Positions 1-11,613 of a DNA stretch of 64,000 nt are shown here, in pieces (positions within the stretch are counted from its first letter, which is position 1; each line of letters starts with the position of its first letter). The position numbers and the translations under genes are program-made. The stretch spans positions 14,241,717 through 14,305,716 of the forward strand of contig NC_071330.1 in the NCBI RefSeq assembly GCF_010183535.1. The letters run 5' to 3'. Below the pieces are notes generated by a model. The model had not been told where the DNA came from. It searched no databases and saw only the letters and a list, made by a program, of their open reading frames with translations. This stretch comes from Caenorhabditis remanei. Its lineage: Eukaryota; Nematoda; Chromadorea; Rhabditida; Rhabditidae.

Positions 1-166
1 CTTAAAATTGAACTAAATATCTGAGCAAACTGTGAAAATGATATTAGACATGTCCCACAACTGTTTCCTCATCAAAAATAAAAAAATAGCGAATTTTCCC
101 ACTTGACGAGCTGATTTCAAATATTTCCGTTATAATTTATAAAAATCAGATTTTCTTAAAACTGAC

Positions 167-505
167 ATGTATGTCATCTCCAGTAAAACAAATACCAAGC
201 TGTGTGACCACTCCAGCAACAGAAATTCCTCCAAATCCCACAAGAAGAATATTCCGAGACCGTTTCACATCAGTAATCTCATATCTATCGCTCAAAAAAT
301 CGATAAACGTTTTGAGTAATGAAAAACTCAGAAAAATGAGCAAACACGTGGCGAGAGTTTTTCCAAAAGTGATGAAGTACTCCATTTGGAATTCAGCAAA
401 TACTATAGCTATCGAATAAACAAAAGCGCAAAACGAATAGTAAAACGCAAGCACGAGCATCAAACCATCGGTAAAAAATCCCGGACTAGCAAAAGATTTT
501 GCCAT
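167..505 (-). CDS. First exon of a six-pass membrane protein, running off the left edge
   Basis: The exon starts at ATG 505 and codes 113 residues, ending at a possible donor (GTCAGT, 166-161). I see three hydrophobic stretches (about residues 13-37, 43-65 and 87-107). The stretch before the third, with EITDVKRSRN followed by a Gly-rich helix, matches the position of DQVKRWRN in the type B genes of this window (for example at 12925). The exon also ends in phase 0 after the third membrane segment, as in all family members here. The second exon and any RING would lie beyond base 1. The donor is not the usual GTRAGT, so its exact end is uncertain. Family membership is inferred from this layout; no function is known to me. 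Confidence 0.5.
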
Positions 506-847
506 TTTTAGTATTAGTCTGACGGTATAATAATAATTGGAAAGTAAGAAAAAGAACGGGGGGAAGACAATGCAAATAGGTGTGCAAATATTATCTAAAC
601 AAATAGAATGCGCCTCAGAAATTTAAGACACTCAATGTGCATATAGTGGAGAAAACGGGGGAATTTTGTACTTTTTAGTGATCTTTTTTGGTAGGTCAGT
701 AGCGGAGATAATTATGTGACTAGATATCGGCTCTTTGTTTTATCATCTATTTTATACTAAAAAAAAAAAAAAAGTATTCGACATTATATTATTAACTTCC
801 GTACAATAACCATAGTATCATAATTAAATTCATTAAATTAATTATCA
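506..847. other. Intergenic, no gene seen
   Basis: AT-rich spacer between the left-edge gene and the first type A gene. It holds a run of 15 A at about 760-774 and no open frame with splice signals or family similarity. Confidence 0.5.
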
Positions 848-1881
848 TTACATCTTAATTCCTTCCACAAATTCCAGCACAGCATGATTCTCAATAAGCT
901 TTGAGGCGATTCCTGAAAATATCATAATCATATTTCGACACATTTTCTTATTGCTTACCATATGTTGCCGTTTGACATGTTGGACATGTAATTTTTCCGT
1001 TCCTTATTATTCTATCCGCACAGTACTCACAAATTGTGTGTCCACAGTTTTTCAGGATTCTGGGGATTCTGGAGGCGGAGAATTCCACTAGACAAATGTT
1101 GCACTCGATGCTGAAAGTTTATACAGTTTTTTCTGCTACTAAGGGGTGCCAATTTACATTGGATCACTATCAGTTCTTTCTGTGTTTAATTATCGCATGT
1201 CGCTTGAATCGCTATGAAAACTCCGACTCCTGAATCCACCAGTCAACATTACCAAAACTTCAGTCGTACTGATTTCAGTAATAGTACCTAATCCCAGCTG
1301 GCTCCATACCAATGCATTTCTTTCTTTGACATTTAGCCATATCATTGTTGTCTTTACTGTAGCTACAGTAATAGCTATATGGAATACGGTAGATGCAATT
1401 ATCAGTTTCTTATGATGTTGGAGATCGAAACGACCTATTTTACCCCCGATTTCAAGAATAGCAGTGCAGAAACAAAGAGTGGTGCAATAGAATGCCACAC
1501 AAGATGTGAGCATTATCTGAAAATCTAAATTAGTAGAAAAACTACAGAAGTCTTACGACTCACCGAGTCACGAATGTCTTTCAAAATAAATATAGCCATC
1601 AGAATAGTTTCCAGTGAAGCAATGCCCAAGAAATGACTCCACAAATCGATTATGAATTCTTGAAATTCACCAACGCGATTGCGCTGCCGATACTTTGCAT
1701 GAAAATAATCTATTAGAACCCCAACTAATAAAGCTAATAATACGTAGCATACTAAACACAATATTCCCTCGCATAAATTATGAAATACCGGGAAACAGGC
1801 ATTATAAATTAGAGATGAGCCAACTCCAATTATAAAAACGACAGCGTAGGTCACAGTGATGAAGCAATGAATTCTATCCAT
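848..1881 (-). pseudogene. Type A six-pass RING gene with premature stop before the RING
   Basis: Four exons by comparison with intact paralogues: 1881-1564, 1516-1158, 1110-959 and 912-848, with introns of about 47 bases and correct splice sites. Exons 1-2 code about six membrane segments and the family motif GRFDLQHHKKLI. Exon 3 codes a complete C3HC4 RING (CNIC, CGHTIC, CEYC, CPTC pattern). Exon 4 codes a short tail ending EFVEGIKM. In exon 2 the codon after DMR is TAA (1192-1190), where paralogues have GAA or GAG, so translation stops before the RING although all RING-coding sequence downstream is open. Either this is a young pseudogene or it makes a RING-less membrane protein. The first is more likely, but intact splice sites keep the second possible. 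Confidence 0.75.
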
Positions 1882-2172
1882 TCGAGGGTGCAAATCAATT
1901 TTATTGTACGGAGGCTGAGGGGAGAGGAGGGATGAACAGAAATGGCGCGCACACAGGTTAATGAGATGAGATAGGCAAGACACAGTTTTCCCAGGAGCAG
2001 TTTTAATGTCTGACAACAGAAAAATGACAGATGGTATGCGATCTGACCCTGGGAAAAAATATGAGGAGCCAATGCACATTAGCACTTCATAATGTACTTG
2101 TGGGAAGGATTGTCACTGAAAACAAATAAAGAGGAAAAAATGAATATTTTATTAATTTCAGGTAAAAAATTA

Positions 2173-3218
2173 TCAATCCAACTTAATTCCTTCCACAAAT
2201 TCCAACGCAGCATAATTCTTGGTAAGCATCGAGACGGGTCCTGAAAAATTTGTAATCATATTTTAGACACCTTTTCTTATTGCTTACCATCAATCTCTGT
2301 TGCAGTTTGACATGTTGGACATGTTATTTTTCCGTTCCTTATTATTCTATCCGCACAGTACTCACAGATCGTGTGTCCACACTTTTTCAGGATTCTAGGG
2401 ATTCTGGAAGCGGAGAATTCCACGAGACAAATGTTGCAATCGATGCTGAAAGTTTATACAATTTGATATGCTGCTAGAGGGTGCCAACTTACATTGGATC
2501 ACTATCAGTTCTTTCTGTGTTCAATTCCCGCATGTCGCTTGAATCGCTATCAAGACTCCGGAATCCACCAGTCAACACCATCAAAAATTCGGTCGTACTA
2601 ACTCCAGAAAGAATTGCTAATCCCAGTTGGCTCCATACCCATGCAGTTCTTTTTTTAGATACATCTATCATTGTTGTCCCCAATGTAGCGTTGGCATAAC
2701 TTATATAAGCTGTGACAGATGCTACAGTAATAGCTATATGAAGTACGGTAGATGCAATTATCAGTTTCTTATGATGTTGAAGATCGAAACGACCTATTTT
2801 TCCTCCAATTTCGAGGAAAACAATGCGGGAACTGACACTAATACCGTAGAAACCCAAACAAGATGTAAGCATTCTCTGAAAATATGTATACGTTGAGCAA
2901 TACAAATAGTATAGTATTAAGACTCACCATGCCAGCAATATCGTTCAAAATAAAGTTAACCCTCAGAATAGTTCCCGATACAGCAATCGCCATGAAATAA
3001 CACAAAGAATTGAATTTGAATTCCTGGGAATCCCCAACGGGATTGCGTTGTCGATATTTTATATAAATGACCCCAACTAATGAAGTTGATAAGGCTAAAC
3101 ATAATTCGCATGAACTATGAAATGTCGGGAACCAGAAGTAATAAATTAAAGATGTACTATTTCCAGTTACAAAAACGACAAAGTAGACTACGGTGATGAA
3201 GCGATGAATATTATCCAT
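2173..3218 (-). CDS. Type A six-pass membrane RING-finger protein (intact)
   Basis: Exons 3218-2928, 2875-2493, 2445-2288 and 2240-2173 join in frame to 299 codons. Hydrophobic segments lie at about residues 7-29, 37-51 and 68-90 (exon 1), and 98-120, 130-152 and 175-198 (exon 2). The second set ends in LTGGFRSL, followed by an acidic, Ser-rich linker. The C-terminal RING has all eight ligands (CNIC, then C-G-H-T-I-C, CEYC, CPTC). The family is recognisable only as 'membrane protein with C-terminal RING-HC', so E3 ubiquitin ligase activity with the RING in the cytosol is inferred. Intact and in tandem with the neighbouring copies at 848 and 3858. Confidence 0.8.
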
Positions 3219-3488
3219 TCAGGGGGGCAAATCAATATATTTGTATGGAGGATGAGAGGAGAGGAGGGATGAACAGAAATGGCGTACACACAGGTTGATG
3301 AGATGAGGTAGGCCAAACACAGTTGTTTCCCAGGGACAGTTTTAATACCTGACAACAGAGAAGCAGTGACAGATGGTATGCGATCTGACCCCAGGAAAAA
3401 ATAAGAAGAGCCAATACACATTAGCACTTTAAAGTATAATCCATAAAGGTTGGAATCATTGTTTTAGTGCGTATCGTAGAGATGTAGT

Positions 3489-3744
3489 CATATAAGAAAT
3501 TTGGAGATCTTGCTCCTTCATCGGACCATAGGGTTGATGTTTTTGCACGAAATGTTGTAAGAAAGAGAATGTCGAAATTCGTTGCCGGACGTCGACTGTG
3601 CTCTATAAGGCTTATGCACCTGTAGCCCAGTAGTGCTGCGGAGGCTTAATCTTTAGACGGTGGTTTGGTTCCACCAACCTTTCGTGAGAAAACAGCAACA
3701 CTATAGTCCGATGAAGGAACCACTTCTCCTATTTCTTATATGAA
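3489..3744. mobile_element. Small inverted-repeat element between two A genes
   Basis: The ends are imperfect inverted repeats of about 45 bases: TCATATAAGAAAT plus a CCTTCATCGGAC block on the left, and the reverse complement ending in ATTTCTTATATGA on the right. The interior (about 3595-3690) folds into short hairpins (for example GGTGG/CCACC around 3659-3676) and is not coding. It could be a MITE. A structured RNA gene is the alternative, but I could not assign one. Confidence 0.45.
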
Positions 3745-3857
3745 GACATTAGAACTTCATAATGTTCTTCTGAGAAGGATAGTATGTGGACTCTACACGC
3801 TGAAAACAAATAAAGATGTAAAAATTAATATTTCATTTAAATTCAATCAAAAAGTTA

Positions 3858-6800
3858 TCATTCCATCTTAATTCCTTCAACAAATTCCAACACAGCATGA
3901 TTCTTGGTAAGCATCGAGCTGCTCCCTGCAAAAGTTTATAATCATATTTCAGACACATTTTCTAGCTATATCTTACCATCAACCTCTGTTACAGTTTGAC
4001 ACATTGGACATGTTATTTTTTTGTTCCTTATAGTTCTATCCGCACAGTGCTCACAAATTGTGTGCTTACAGTTTTTCAGGATTCTAGGGATTCTGGAGGC
4101 CGAGAATTCCACGAGACAGATATTGCATTCTATGCTGAAAATATATATATATAATTTTATGTGCTGCTAGGTGCCAACTTACATCAGATCACTATCAGTT
4201 CTTTCTGTGTTTAATTCTCGCATGTCACTTGGATCTCTCTCAAGACTTCGGAATCCACCAGTCAACACTATCAAAAATTCGGTCGTACTAATTCCAGAAA
4301 GAATTGCTAATCCCAGTTGGCTCCATACCCATGCAGTGATTTTCCTGGATACATCTTCTGGCTCAATCATTGTTACCTCTAATATAGCGTCGGTATATCT
4401 TCTATAAGCTGTGGCAGAAGCTACAGTAATAGCTATATAACGCATTCTCTGTAAGACTCGATCATGGTCACTGTAGGTAGGGGCGTAGGGCGGCTAAGTT
4501 AGCTACAGCTTTGAAACTTTCAAAGAACGTATATGAGTAAATGTGCAACACATATACACAATATTGGGTCGCAGCTCCGGGTTACTGTAGTACGGTAGGT
4601 GCTCATAGGTCAAAAAATGAACTTTTTGAGAATTGATCGGGAAAAGCTGAAATTTTCAGCATTTATTGGATAGGAATAGAGTATTTATTTCACAAAGTTT
4701 CAAAGTTTAAAAAATTTTTTTAACCGAGTTATGGCCAAAACACACACTTTTTTGACCGATTTTTTGAAAAAATCTAAAATAAGGATCCTTAATCGGAATT
4801 TCCGTATTCCAAAACTATTTTTTTAACGTTTGTTATTATTTTTTCTATTGATCAAAAAAAAATTCATTGAAAAAAACCTCGGCTGAAAGGTTCAAATTTG
4901 ATCTAGAAAAAACCAAAAAAATTTTATTTTGAAATTTTGGAAATTTTATTTTAGAAATGCGTAGTCCTTATAATTTGCAACATTTTTTGTATTGACACTT
5001 ATGTTTTAACTCTTCATCATCACATAGAAATCTTGAATTAAGTGGAAATTATCAATTGAGCGGCGTGTGATTTCCAGCTGTCGCGTAAGAGCGGAATACA
5101 CAAAATAAATGTTTTTGTTTGAGTAATTTTAAGATTGTGCTTTGTTTGACAATACTCTGCTTACTGTAGAAAACAATTCGGTACGTTTTTCATTCACAAA
5201 GTTGTGCATCAATTCAATTAATATCTCACATGAGAATCTCTTGCGTTGGGAACCGTAGATCTTGATATTTTTTGCCAAAAGACATTTCTTGGTCTTACTA
5301 AAAAACTCCGAAAGTAGTAGCGGCGTTCTCAAAGTTTTGCTAAAAAAATCGATTTTTTGTTTTTTTGGAAAATTTTTTAGTCGACTCACTTTGGCTCTTC
5401 ATAACTTCTCGCATTTTCAATATTTTTAGAAGATTTTTTTTGCAGATGATTGGTAAAGACATGTTCTTTATTTTTGCTTATTAAACTATAAAGCTACTAC
5501 CTTGTCGGAATGAGATAATTTAGGAACTATTTTTATTTTGGAAACACGTTCCCAAGAGACCGAGTCCATTTGATCATTTGACGGATAATGCAAGTTCACA
5601 CACTCAAATGTAGATCAAACCAAAAAATGAGATTTACTTTAAATTTTAGACTTCTTTACAGGTTATTTAAGTACTACTACCCTACATATACTCTACTCAA
5701 TAGAAGAATCGTTCGACCCTCTGTTTTTTTCCAAAATTTAGATTTGGGTCATTTTTCAGAAAAAGATGTGAACATAAAAAGTGTTTTAAATTAAAATGGA
5801 AATCAGGCCACAGTGTTCTTTTTCCCATCACGTGACCTAAAAATGAAAAATTCCGGAAAAATTGGTTGTAGGGTAGTAGTACTTAAATAACCTGTAAAGA
5901 AGTCTAAAATTTAAAGTAAATCTCATTTTCTGGTTTGATCTACATTTGAGTGTGTGAACTTGCATTATCCGTCAAATGATCAAATGGACTCGGTCTCTTG
6001 GGAACGTGTTTCCAAAATAAAAATAGTTCCTAAATTATCTCATTCCGACAAGGTAGTAGCTTTATAGTTTAATAAGCAAAAATAAAGAACATGTCTTTAC
6101 CAATCATCTGCAAAAAAAATCTTCTAAAAATATTGAAAATGCGAGAAGTTATGAAGAGCCAAAGTGAGTCGACTAAAAAATTTTCCAAAAAAACAAAAAA
6201 TCGATTTTTTTAGCAAAACTTTGAGAACGCCGCTACTACTTTCGGAGTTTTTTAGTAAGACCAAGAAATGTCTTTTGGCAAAAAATATCAAGATCTACGG
6301 TTCCCAACGCAAGAGATTCTCATGTGAGATATTAATTGAATTGATGCACAACTTTGTGAATGAAAAACGTACCGAATTGTTTTCTACAGTAAGCAGAGTA
6401 TTGTCAAACAAAGCACAATCTTAAAATTACTCAAACAAAAACATTTATTTTGTGTATTCCGCTCTTACGCGACAGCTGGAAATCACACGCCGCTCAATTG
6501 ATAATTTCCACTTAATTCAAGATTTCTATGTGATGATGAAGAGTTAAAACATAAGTGTCAATACAAAAAATGTTGCAAATTATAAGGACTACGCATTTCT
6601 AAAATAAAATTTCCAAAATTTCAAAATAAAATTTTTTTGGTTTTTTCTAGATCAAATTTGAACCTTTCAGCCGAGGTTTTTTTCAATGAATTTTTTTTTG
6701 ATCAATAGAAAAAATAATAACAAACGTTAAAAAAATAGTTTTGGAATACGGAAATTCCGATTAAGGATCCTTATTTTAGATTTTTTCAAAAAATCGGTCA

Positions 6801-7587
6801 AAAAAGTGTGTGTTTTGGCCATAACTCGGTTAAAAAATCTTTTTAAACTTTGAAACTTTGTGAAATAAATACTCTATTCCTATCCAATAAATGCTAAAAA
6901 TTTCAGCTTTTCCCGATCAATTCTCAAAAAGTTCATTTTTTGACCTATGAGCACCTACCGTACTACAGTAACCCGGAGCTGCGACCCAATATTGTGTATA
7001 TGTGTTACCGAAGACTCAGAGTACATGTTTATATAACTAACTTTCCCTAGTACCTCTGTTGCTCGAGTCTTACAGAGAACGCGTTATATGGAATACGGTA
7101 GATGCAATTATCAGTTTCTTATGATGTTGGAGATCGAAACGACCTATTTTACTTCCAATTCCAAAAATAACAATGCGGGAACAAGAACTGATGTAATAGA
7201 AAACCAAACTAGAGTTGAAGATTGTCTGGAAATATGTAATCATTGAGCAATACAAATAGTATTAATACTTACCAGGCCACCAATATCTTTCATAATAAAT
7301 ATAACTCTTAAAATAGTTCCCAATAAAGTTATCCCCATGAAATAACACAACGACATGATTTTGAACTCCCGAAACTCCCAAACACGATTTCGCTGCCGAT
7401 ACTTTTTATAAAAATGTCCAAATATGACCCCAACTAATGCAGTTAAAAATGAATACATAAGAGACAATATTCCTTCGCATGCATTATGCAATCTCCAGAA
7501 CTAGGCGAAATAAGTAAGAAATAAGAGATTTCCATTTACAAAAACGGCAAGGTAGGTCAGAGCGATGAAGTAATGAATTTGATCCAT
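3858..7587 (-). pseudogene. Type A RING gene broken by a stop codon and a 2.6 kb insertion
   Basis: Exon 1 is 7587-7273 and exon 2 begins at 7225. Exon 2 is split by the palindromic element at 4438-7086 and resumes at 4435, running to 4183. Exons 3 and 4 are 4134-3977 and 3925-3858. Discounting the insertion plus one TA duplication, exon 2 has the same phase as its paralogues, so the gene was whole before the insertion. There is also an in-frame TAG in exon 1 (7503-7501) where the related copy at 22282 has TGG. The RING core reads C-K-H-T-I-C instead of C-G-H-T-I-C. Clearly no longer able to make the full protein. It was head-to-head with the intact plus-strand gene at 7789. Confidence 0.85.
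4438..7086. mobile_element. 2.65 kb palindromic fold-back transposon, TA target duplication
   Basis: The element starts TAACGCATTCTCTG and ends with the inverted sequence (CAGAGAACGCGTTA), flanked by TA at 4436-4437 and 7087-7088. The intact paralogue sequence around 1373 shows the empty site with one TA. Outer terminal repeats are about 24 bases. After short non-matching stretches, two nearly perfect arms of about 1.14 kb follow (4547-5684 and 5868-7004) around a spacer of about 183 bases. No transposase frame is visible. The only open frames are one 86-codon frame repeated on both arms (5129-5389 and 6164-6424), which I regard as chance. It is a non-autonomous TA-inserting (Tc1/mariner-like target) fold-back. 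Which transposase moves it is unknown. Confidence 0.85.
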
Positions 7588-7788
7588 TCGAGGCGAAAAA
7601 AATCAATATTTTTGTTAGGAGGCTGAGAGGAGAGGAGGGATCATAAGGGAAACGTTCTATTTGTCCAATGTGAAACATTAAAACGGTCCCTGGGAAACAA
7701 CTCATCTCATTTACCTGTGTGTACACCATTTCTGTTCATTCCTTCTCTCCTCTCATCCTCCAAACAAAAATATTGATTTGTGCTTCGA
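7588..7788. promoter_or_regulatory. Shared upstream region of head-to-head A genes
   Basis: The 201 bases separate the start codons of divergent genes at 7587 (minus) and 7789 (plus). The plus-side half carries the block CCCTGGGAAACAACTCATCT, then ACCTGTGTGTACACCATTTC, then a CT-rich run ending just before the ATG. The same order precedes A genes at 9365, 15606, 22485 and, more diverged, 24849. Conservation outside coding sequence across paralogues suggests promoter or 5' leader function, but recent duplication alone could also explain it. Confidence 0.5.
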
Positions 7789-8831
7789 ATGGATCAAATT
7801 AGTCGCTTCTTCATTTTGATCTACCTTGCGGTTTTTATAACTGTACTTGGCTCATCTCTAATTTATAATGCCTGTTTCCCGACATTTCATAACTTATGCG
7901 AAGGAATTGTGTCTTTAGTATGGTCATGCTTCACCATTTTATTTCTTGCGGTGATTGATGAAATTTTTAATGCGAAGTATCGGCAGCGCAATCGCATTGG
8001 ACAGTTCCAGGAGTTCGAATTCGATTCGTTATGTTATTTTATAGCGATAGCTTTATCAGGAACTATTCTAAGGGTTACGTTTATTTTTAAAGGTTTTAGT
8101 GATACGGTGAGTCGTAAAACGTTTTGTAGTTATTCTACTAATTCATATTTCCAGATATTGCTCAGATTTTGTTGGATTTTTTATCTCATTAGTGTTTGCT
8201 CTCGCATTGCTATTCACGTCGTTGGTGTAAAAATCGGTCGTTTCGATCTCCAACATCATAAAAAACTGATAATTGCATCTACCGTATTCCATGTAGCTAT
8301 TACTCTAGCTACACTAAGGACCACACTGATAGATGCAGAAGATATCACAAGAATATTGGAAATCCTATGGAGTCAACTGGGATTAGGGATTATTTCTGGA
8401 GTCAGTACGACCGAATTTTTGGTGGTGTTGACTGGTGGATTCCGGAGTCTTGAGAGCGACTTACGAGAATTGAACACAGAAAGAATTGATAGTGATCCAA
8501 TGTGAGTTAGCACCCTCTAGCAGCATATCAAATTGTATAAATTTTCAGCATTGAATGCAACATCTGTCTCGTGGAATTCTCCCCCTCCAGAATGCCCAGA
8601 ATCCTGAAAAAGTGTGGGCACACGATTTGTGAGAGTTGTGCGGATATACTGCTAAGACAGAGATATAATCTTGGAATTGCATGTCCAATGTGTCAAACTG
8701 TAACAGAGCATTATGGTAAGCTACAAGAAAAGGTGTCTGAAATATTTTTATGAATATTTTCAGAAAGTAGCTCGGAGCTTCCCAAGAATCATGCTGTGTT
8801 GGAATTTGTGGAGGGGATCAAGACGGAATGA
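7789..8831 (+). CDS. Type A six-pass membrane RING-finger protein (intact)
   Basis: Exons 7789-8106, 8155-8501, 8549-8715 and 8764-8831 join to 300 codons (299 aa). Splice sites are GTGAGT/TTTCCAG, GTGAGT/TTTTCAG and GTAAGC/TTTTCAG. Three hydrophobic segments in exon 1 end at KGFSDT. Three more follow in exon 2, with GRFDLQHHKKLI after the fourth and LTGGFRSLE at the end. RING ligands span about residues 225-270 (CNIC, CGHTIC, CESC, CPMC). An AATAAA follows at 8849. The start is the MDQI codon, because all family members start M-D at this place. Probably a membrane-bound E3 ligase (inference). Its near-twin is at 22485. Confidence 0.8.
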
Positions 8832-9364
8832 TAATTGTTAATAATTCGAATAAATCATTCTTGTTGCGCCATTTTTCAATAAACATATTTCTAATTCTTT
8901 CTTGGAAGAAAACCTTTCAATGATAGAGAAAAGGGGTTCAATAATTATTATAAAAATATCAATAATTACCGAGAATTGTGGAGAGTGGACTGACTCCGCT
9001 CACTGCTCCCAGGGGTTGACCCTCCACACTGCCAGTCGGTTTTCCCTACAAATGTCTTTACTAATTTGCCGTAAGCCTTACGCGGCTAAATTCCTCAGTT
9101 GACGGTGTTCCAGAGCTGCCACGAATTAGAACTGCCGGATTAGAACCAGTGTTGAAAAATAGCTCTTGTCAAAGCCGTTGAACTTTCAGGATTTATAAGA
9201 AATTATAATTCTCATAAGGAAAACGTTCTATTTGTCCAAGAGACATTAACACGGCCCCTGGGAAACAACTCATCTCATTAACCTGTGTGTACGCAATTTC
9301 TGTGCATTCCTTCTCTCTTCTCCTCTCAGCCTCCTAACAAAAATATTGATTTTTTTCGCCTCGA
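8832..9364. other. Intergenic spacer with a conserved A-gene leader at its right end
   Basis: From about 9211 the sequence matches the upstream block of other A genes (TCTATTTGTCCAA, then CCCTGGGAAACAACTCATCT, then a CT-rich tract). The middle (8900-9200) has no frame or repeat that I recognise. Confidence 0.4.
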
Positions 9365-10431
9365 ATGGATAATATTCATTACTTCATCCATGTGACTTAC
9401 CTTGTTGTTTTAATAACTGCAGTTAGCACAGTTGTAGTAATATATAAGTTCCCATCACCATTACGACACGACACGACAGACACGATCACATTTTGCGAAG
9501 GAATGTCGTATTTTGTAATTTCAGTCTTATTAATTACATTAAATGTGGTCATAATTGAACATTTCGATGCAAAGTATCGGCAGCGCAATCGCAATGGGGA
9601 ACTTCAGCAATTCATATTTGATTTATTGTGTTTTTTCATGGGGACTACTTTATGGGGAACTATTCTGAGGGTTATATTTATTCTAAAAGATATTGGTGGC
9701 TTGGTAAGTCTTAATACTTTTTATATTTCTCAATACACATTTCCAGAGAATGGTCATGTCTTGTTTGGTTTTCCATCTCATTACTGTTTGTTCCCGCATT
9801 GCTATTCACGACGTTGGTGTAAAAATCGGTCGTTTCGATCTCCAACATCATAAGAAACTAATAATGGCATCTACCGTATTCCATACAGCTATTACTGTAG
9901 CCACAGTAAGATCAACAATTGGAGAGTCTGAAGATCTCACAAGAATATTGGAAATGCTATGGAGCCAACTGGGATTAGGAATTGTTTCTGGAATCAGTAC
10001 GACCGAATTTTTGATGGTGTTGACTGGTGGATTCAAGAGTCGGAGTCTTGACGGCGATCTCTCACAAGAATTGAACACAGAAAGAACTGATAGTGATCCG
10101 ATGTAAGTTTTGTGTCACATATAAGTGGAACTTCTCAAGTTTTCAGAATCGAGTGCAACATCTGTTTCATGGAATTCTCCGCCTCCAGAATCCCCAGAAT
10201 TCTGAAAAAGTGTGGACACACGATTTGTGAGTGTTGTGCGGATATACTGCTAAGACAGAGATATAATCATAGAATTGCATGTCCAATGTGTCAAACTGTA
10301 ACAGAGCATTATGGTAAGCAATAAGAAAAGGTGTCTGAAATATGGTTATGAGTTTTTGAGGGGGCAGCTCGAAGCTGGCCAAGAATCATGCTGTGCTGGA
10401 GTTTGTGGAAGGGATCAAGATGGATGGATAA
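9365..10431 (+). CDS. Type A six-pass RING protein with altered last splice acceptor
   Basis: Exons 9365-9703, 9747-10102 and 10147-10313 code six membrane segments (LTGGFKSRS at the end of the sixth) and a full RING (CNIC, CGHTIC, CECC, CPMC). The last exon in paralogues begins after TTTTTCAG. Here the same place reads TTTTTGAG (10353-10360). If that GAG is used, exon 4 is 10361-10431 and the protein is 310 aa ending KMDG. If not, reading into the intron adds only K-Q after the RING. Either way the RING remains. First gene of tandem block 1, followed by the B gene at 12313. A palindromic element sits 32 bases past the stop. Confidence 0.75.
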
Positions 10432-10463
10432 CTTTTTGAATATTCCGTTTATAACTGGACTTA

Positions 10464-11611
10464 CAGTAGCGAGCATAGGTGAGGGCAGATTCATACTTTC
10501 ATGTGTATCTCTGCTGAATCGTGTTCGTTTTGCATAATCTTTTTTTTCACAGATAGCTGAACGATCCAGTAACAAGAAAATAAGTTTTTTGTAAAAGTTT
10601 CAGTTTTGATTTTTTTCAATAATTGATTTTTCTTGTTCATGATTTGAAAATTCGAAAAAAAAACTTTTTATTTTTCTCTTGGAGTTATTGAGTTTTTAAT
10701 GTCAAAATGATGGAACATGTACAAATAAACAAAAAATCATGTTGAATTAGTTTCTTAGTTCCTGAGCATCGTGCTAGAGCTCCAGAAGTCAAAAGTGGCG
10801 TCCTCGGAAAAACCTTCATAACTCATTGAAGAATTACCCAAATTAGCCAAAACATGTACCAAAAAACGTGTTTTGAGTTCTTCTACAAACCAACATCAAA
10901 AAATCAAGATTTTAGAAAAAATAATTTTTCAAATTTTTTTCACTCAAAATTTTGTCATTCCAATTTTTTCCTGATTTCCGATATTTTCTGGCTTTAAAAC
11001 AAACAAAAAATACAAAAATGTGTTTTATTATTTGTGATAAAGCACTTTGCATGCAGTATTTGAAACGTATGTTCGTTTTATAGCCAGAAAATATCGGAAA
11101 TCCAGGAAAAAATTGGAATGAAAAATTTTTGAGTGAAAAAAATTTGAAAAATTATTTTTTCTAAAATCTTGATTTTTTGATGTTGGTTTGTAGAAGAACT
11201 CAAAACACGTTTTTTGGTACATGTTTTGGCTAATTTGGATAATTTTTTGATGAGTTATGAAGGTTTTCCCGAGGACGCCACTTTTGACTTCTGGAGCTCT
11301 AGCACGATGCTCAGGAACTAAGAAACTAATTCAACATGATTTTTTGCTTATTTGAACATGTTCCATCATTTTGACATTAAAAACTCAATAACTCCAAGAG
11401 AAAAATAAAAAGTTTTTTTTCGAATTTTCAAATCATGAACAAGAAAAATCAATTATTGAAAAAAATCAAAACTTAAACTTTTACAAAAAACTTATTTTCT
11501 TGTTACTGGATCGTTCAGCTATCTGTGAAAAAAAAGATTATGCAAAACGGACACGATTCAGCAGAGATACACATGAAAGTATGAATCTGCCCTCACCTAT
11601 GCTCGCTACTG
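10464..11611. mobile_element. 1.15 kb palindromic transposon, TA target duplication
   Basis: The termini are CAGTAGCGAGCATAGG and its inverse CCTATGCTCGCTACTG, flanked by TA (10462-10463 and 11612-11613). The matching place after the paralogue at 15606 (near 16861) is the uninterrupted ACTTATTATAAT, giving the empty site. The two arms are near-identical inverted copies along almost the whole length, meeting near 11030. No transposase frame. It has a Tc1/mariner-type target and CAGT end, but is unlike the 4438 element in its termini, so it is a separate family. Confidence 0.85.
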
Positions 11612-11613
11612 TA

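Noticed and set aside
5129..6424. Identical 86-codon frames on opposite strands (5129-5389 and 6164-6424)
   Set aside because: They are the same stretch read in the two arms of the palindrome, have no splice or start context, low-complexity Lys/Phe/Ser composition and no family resemblance.
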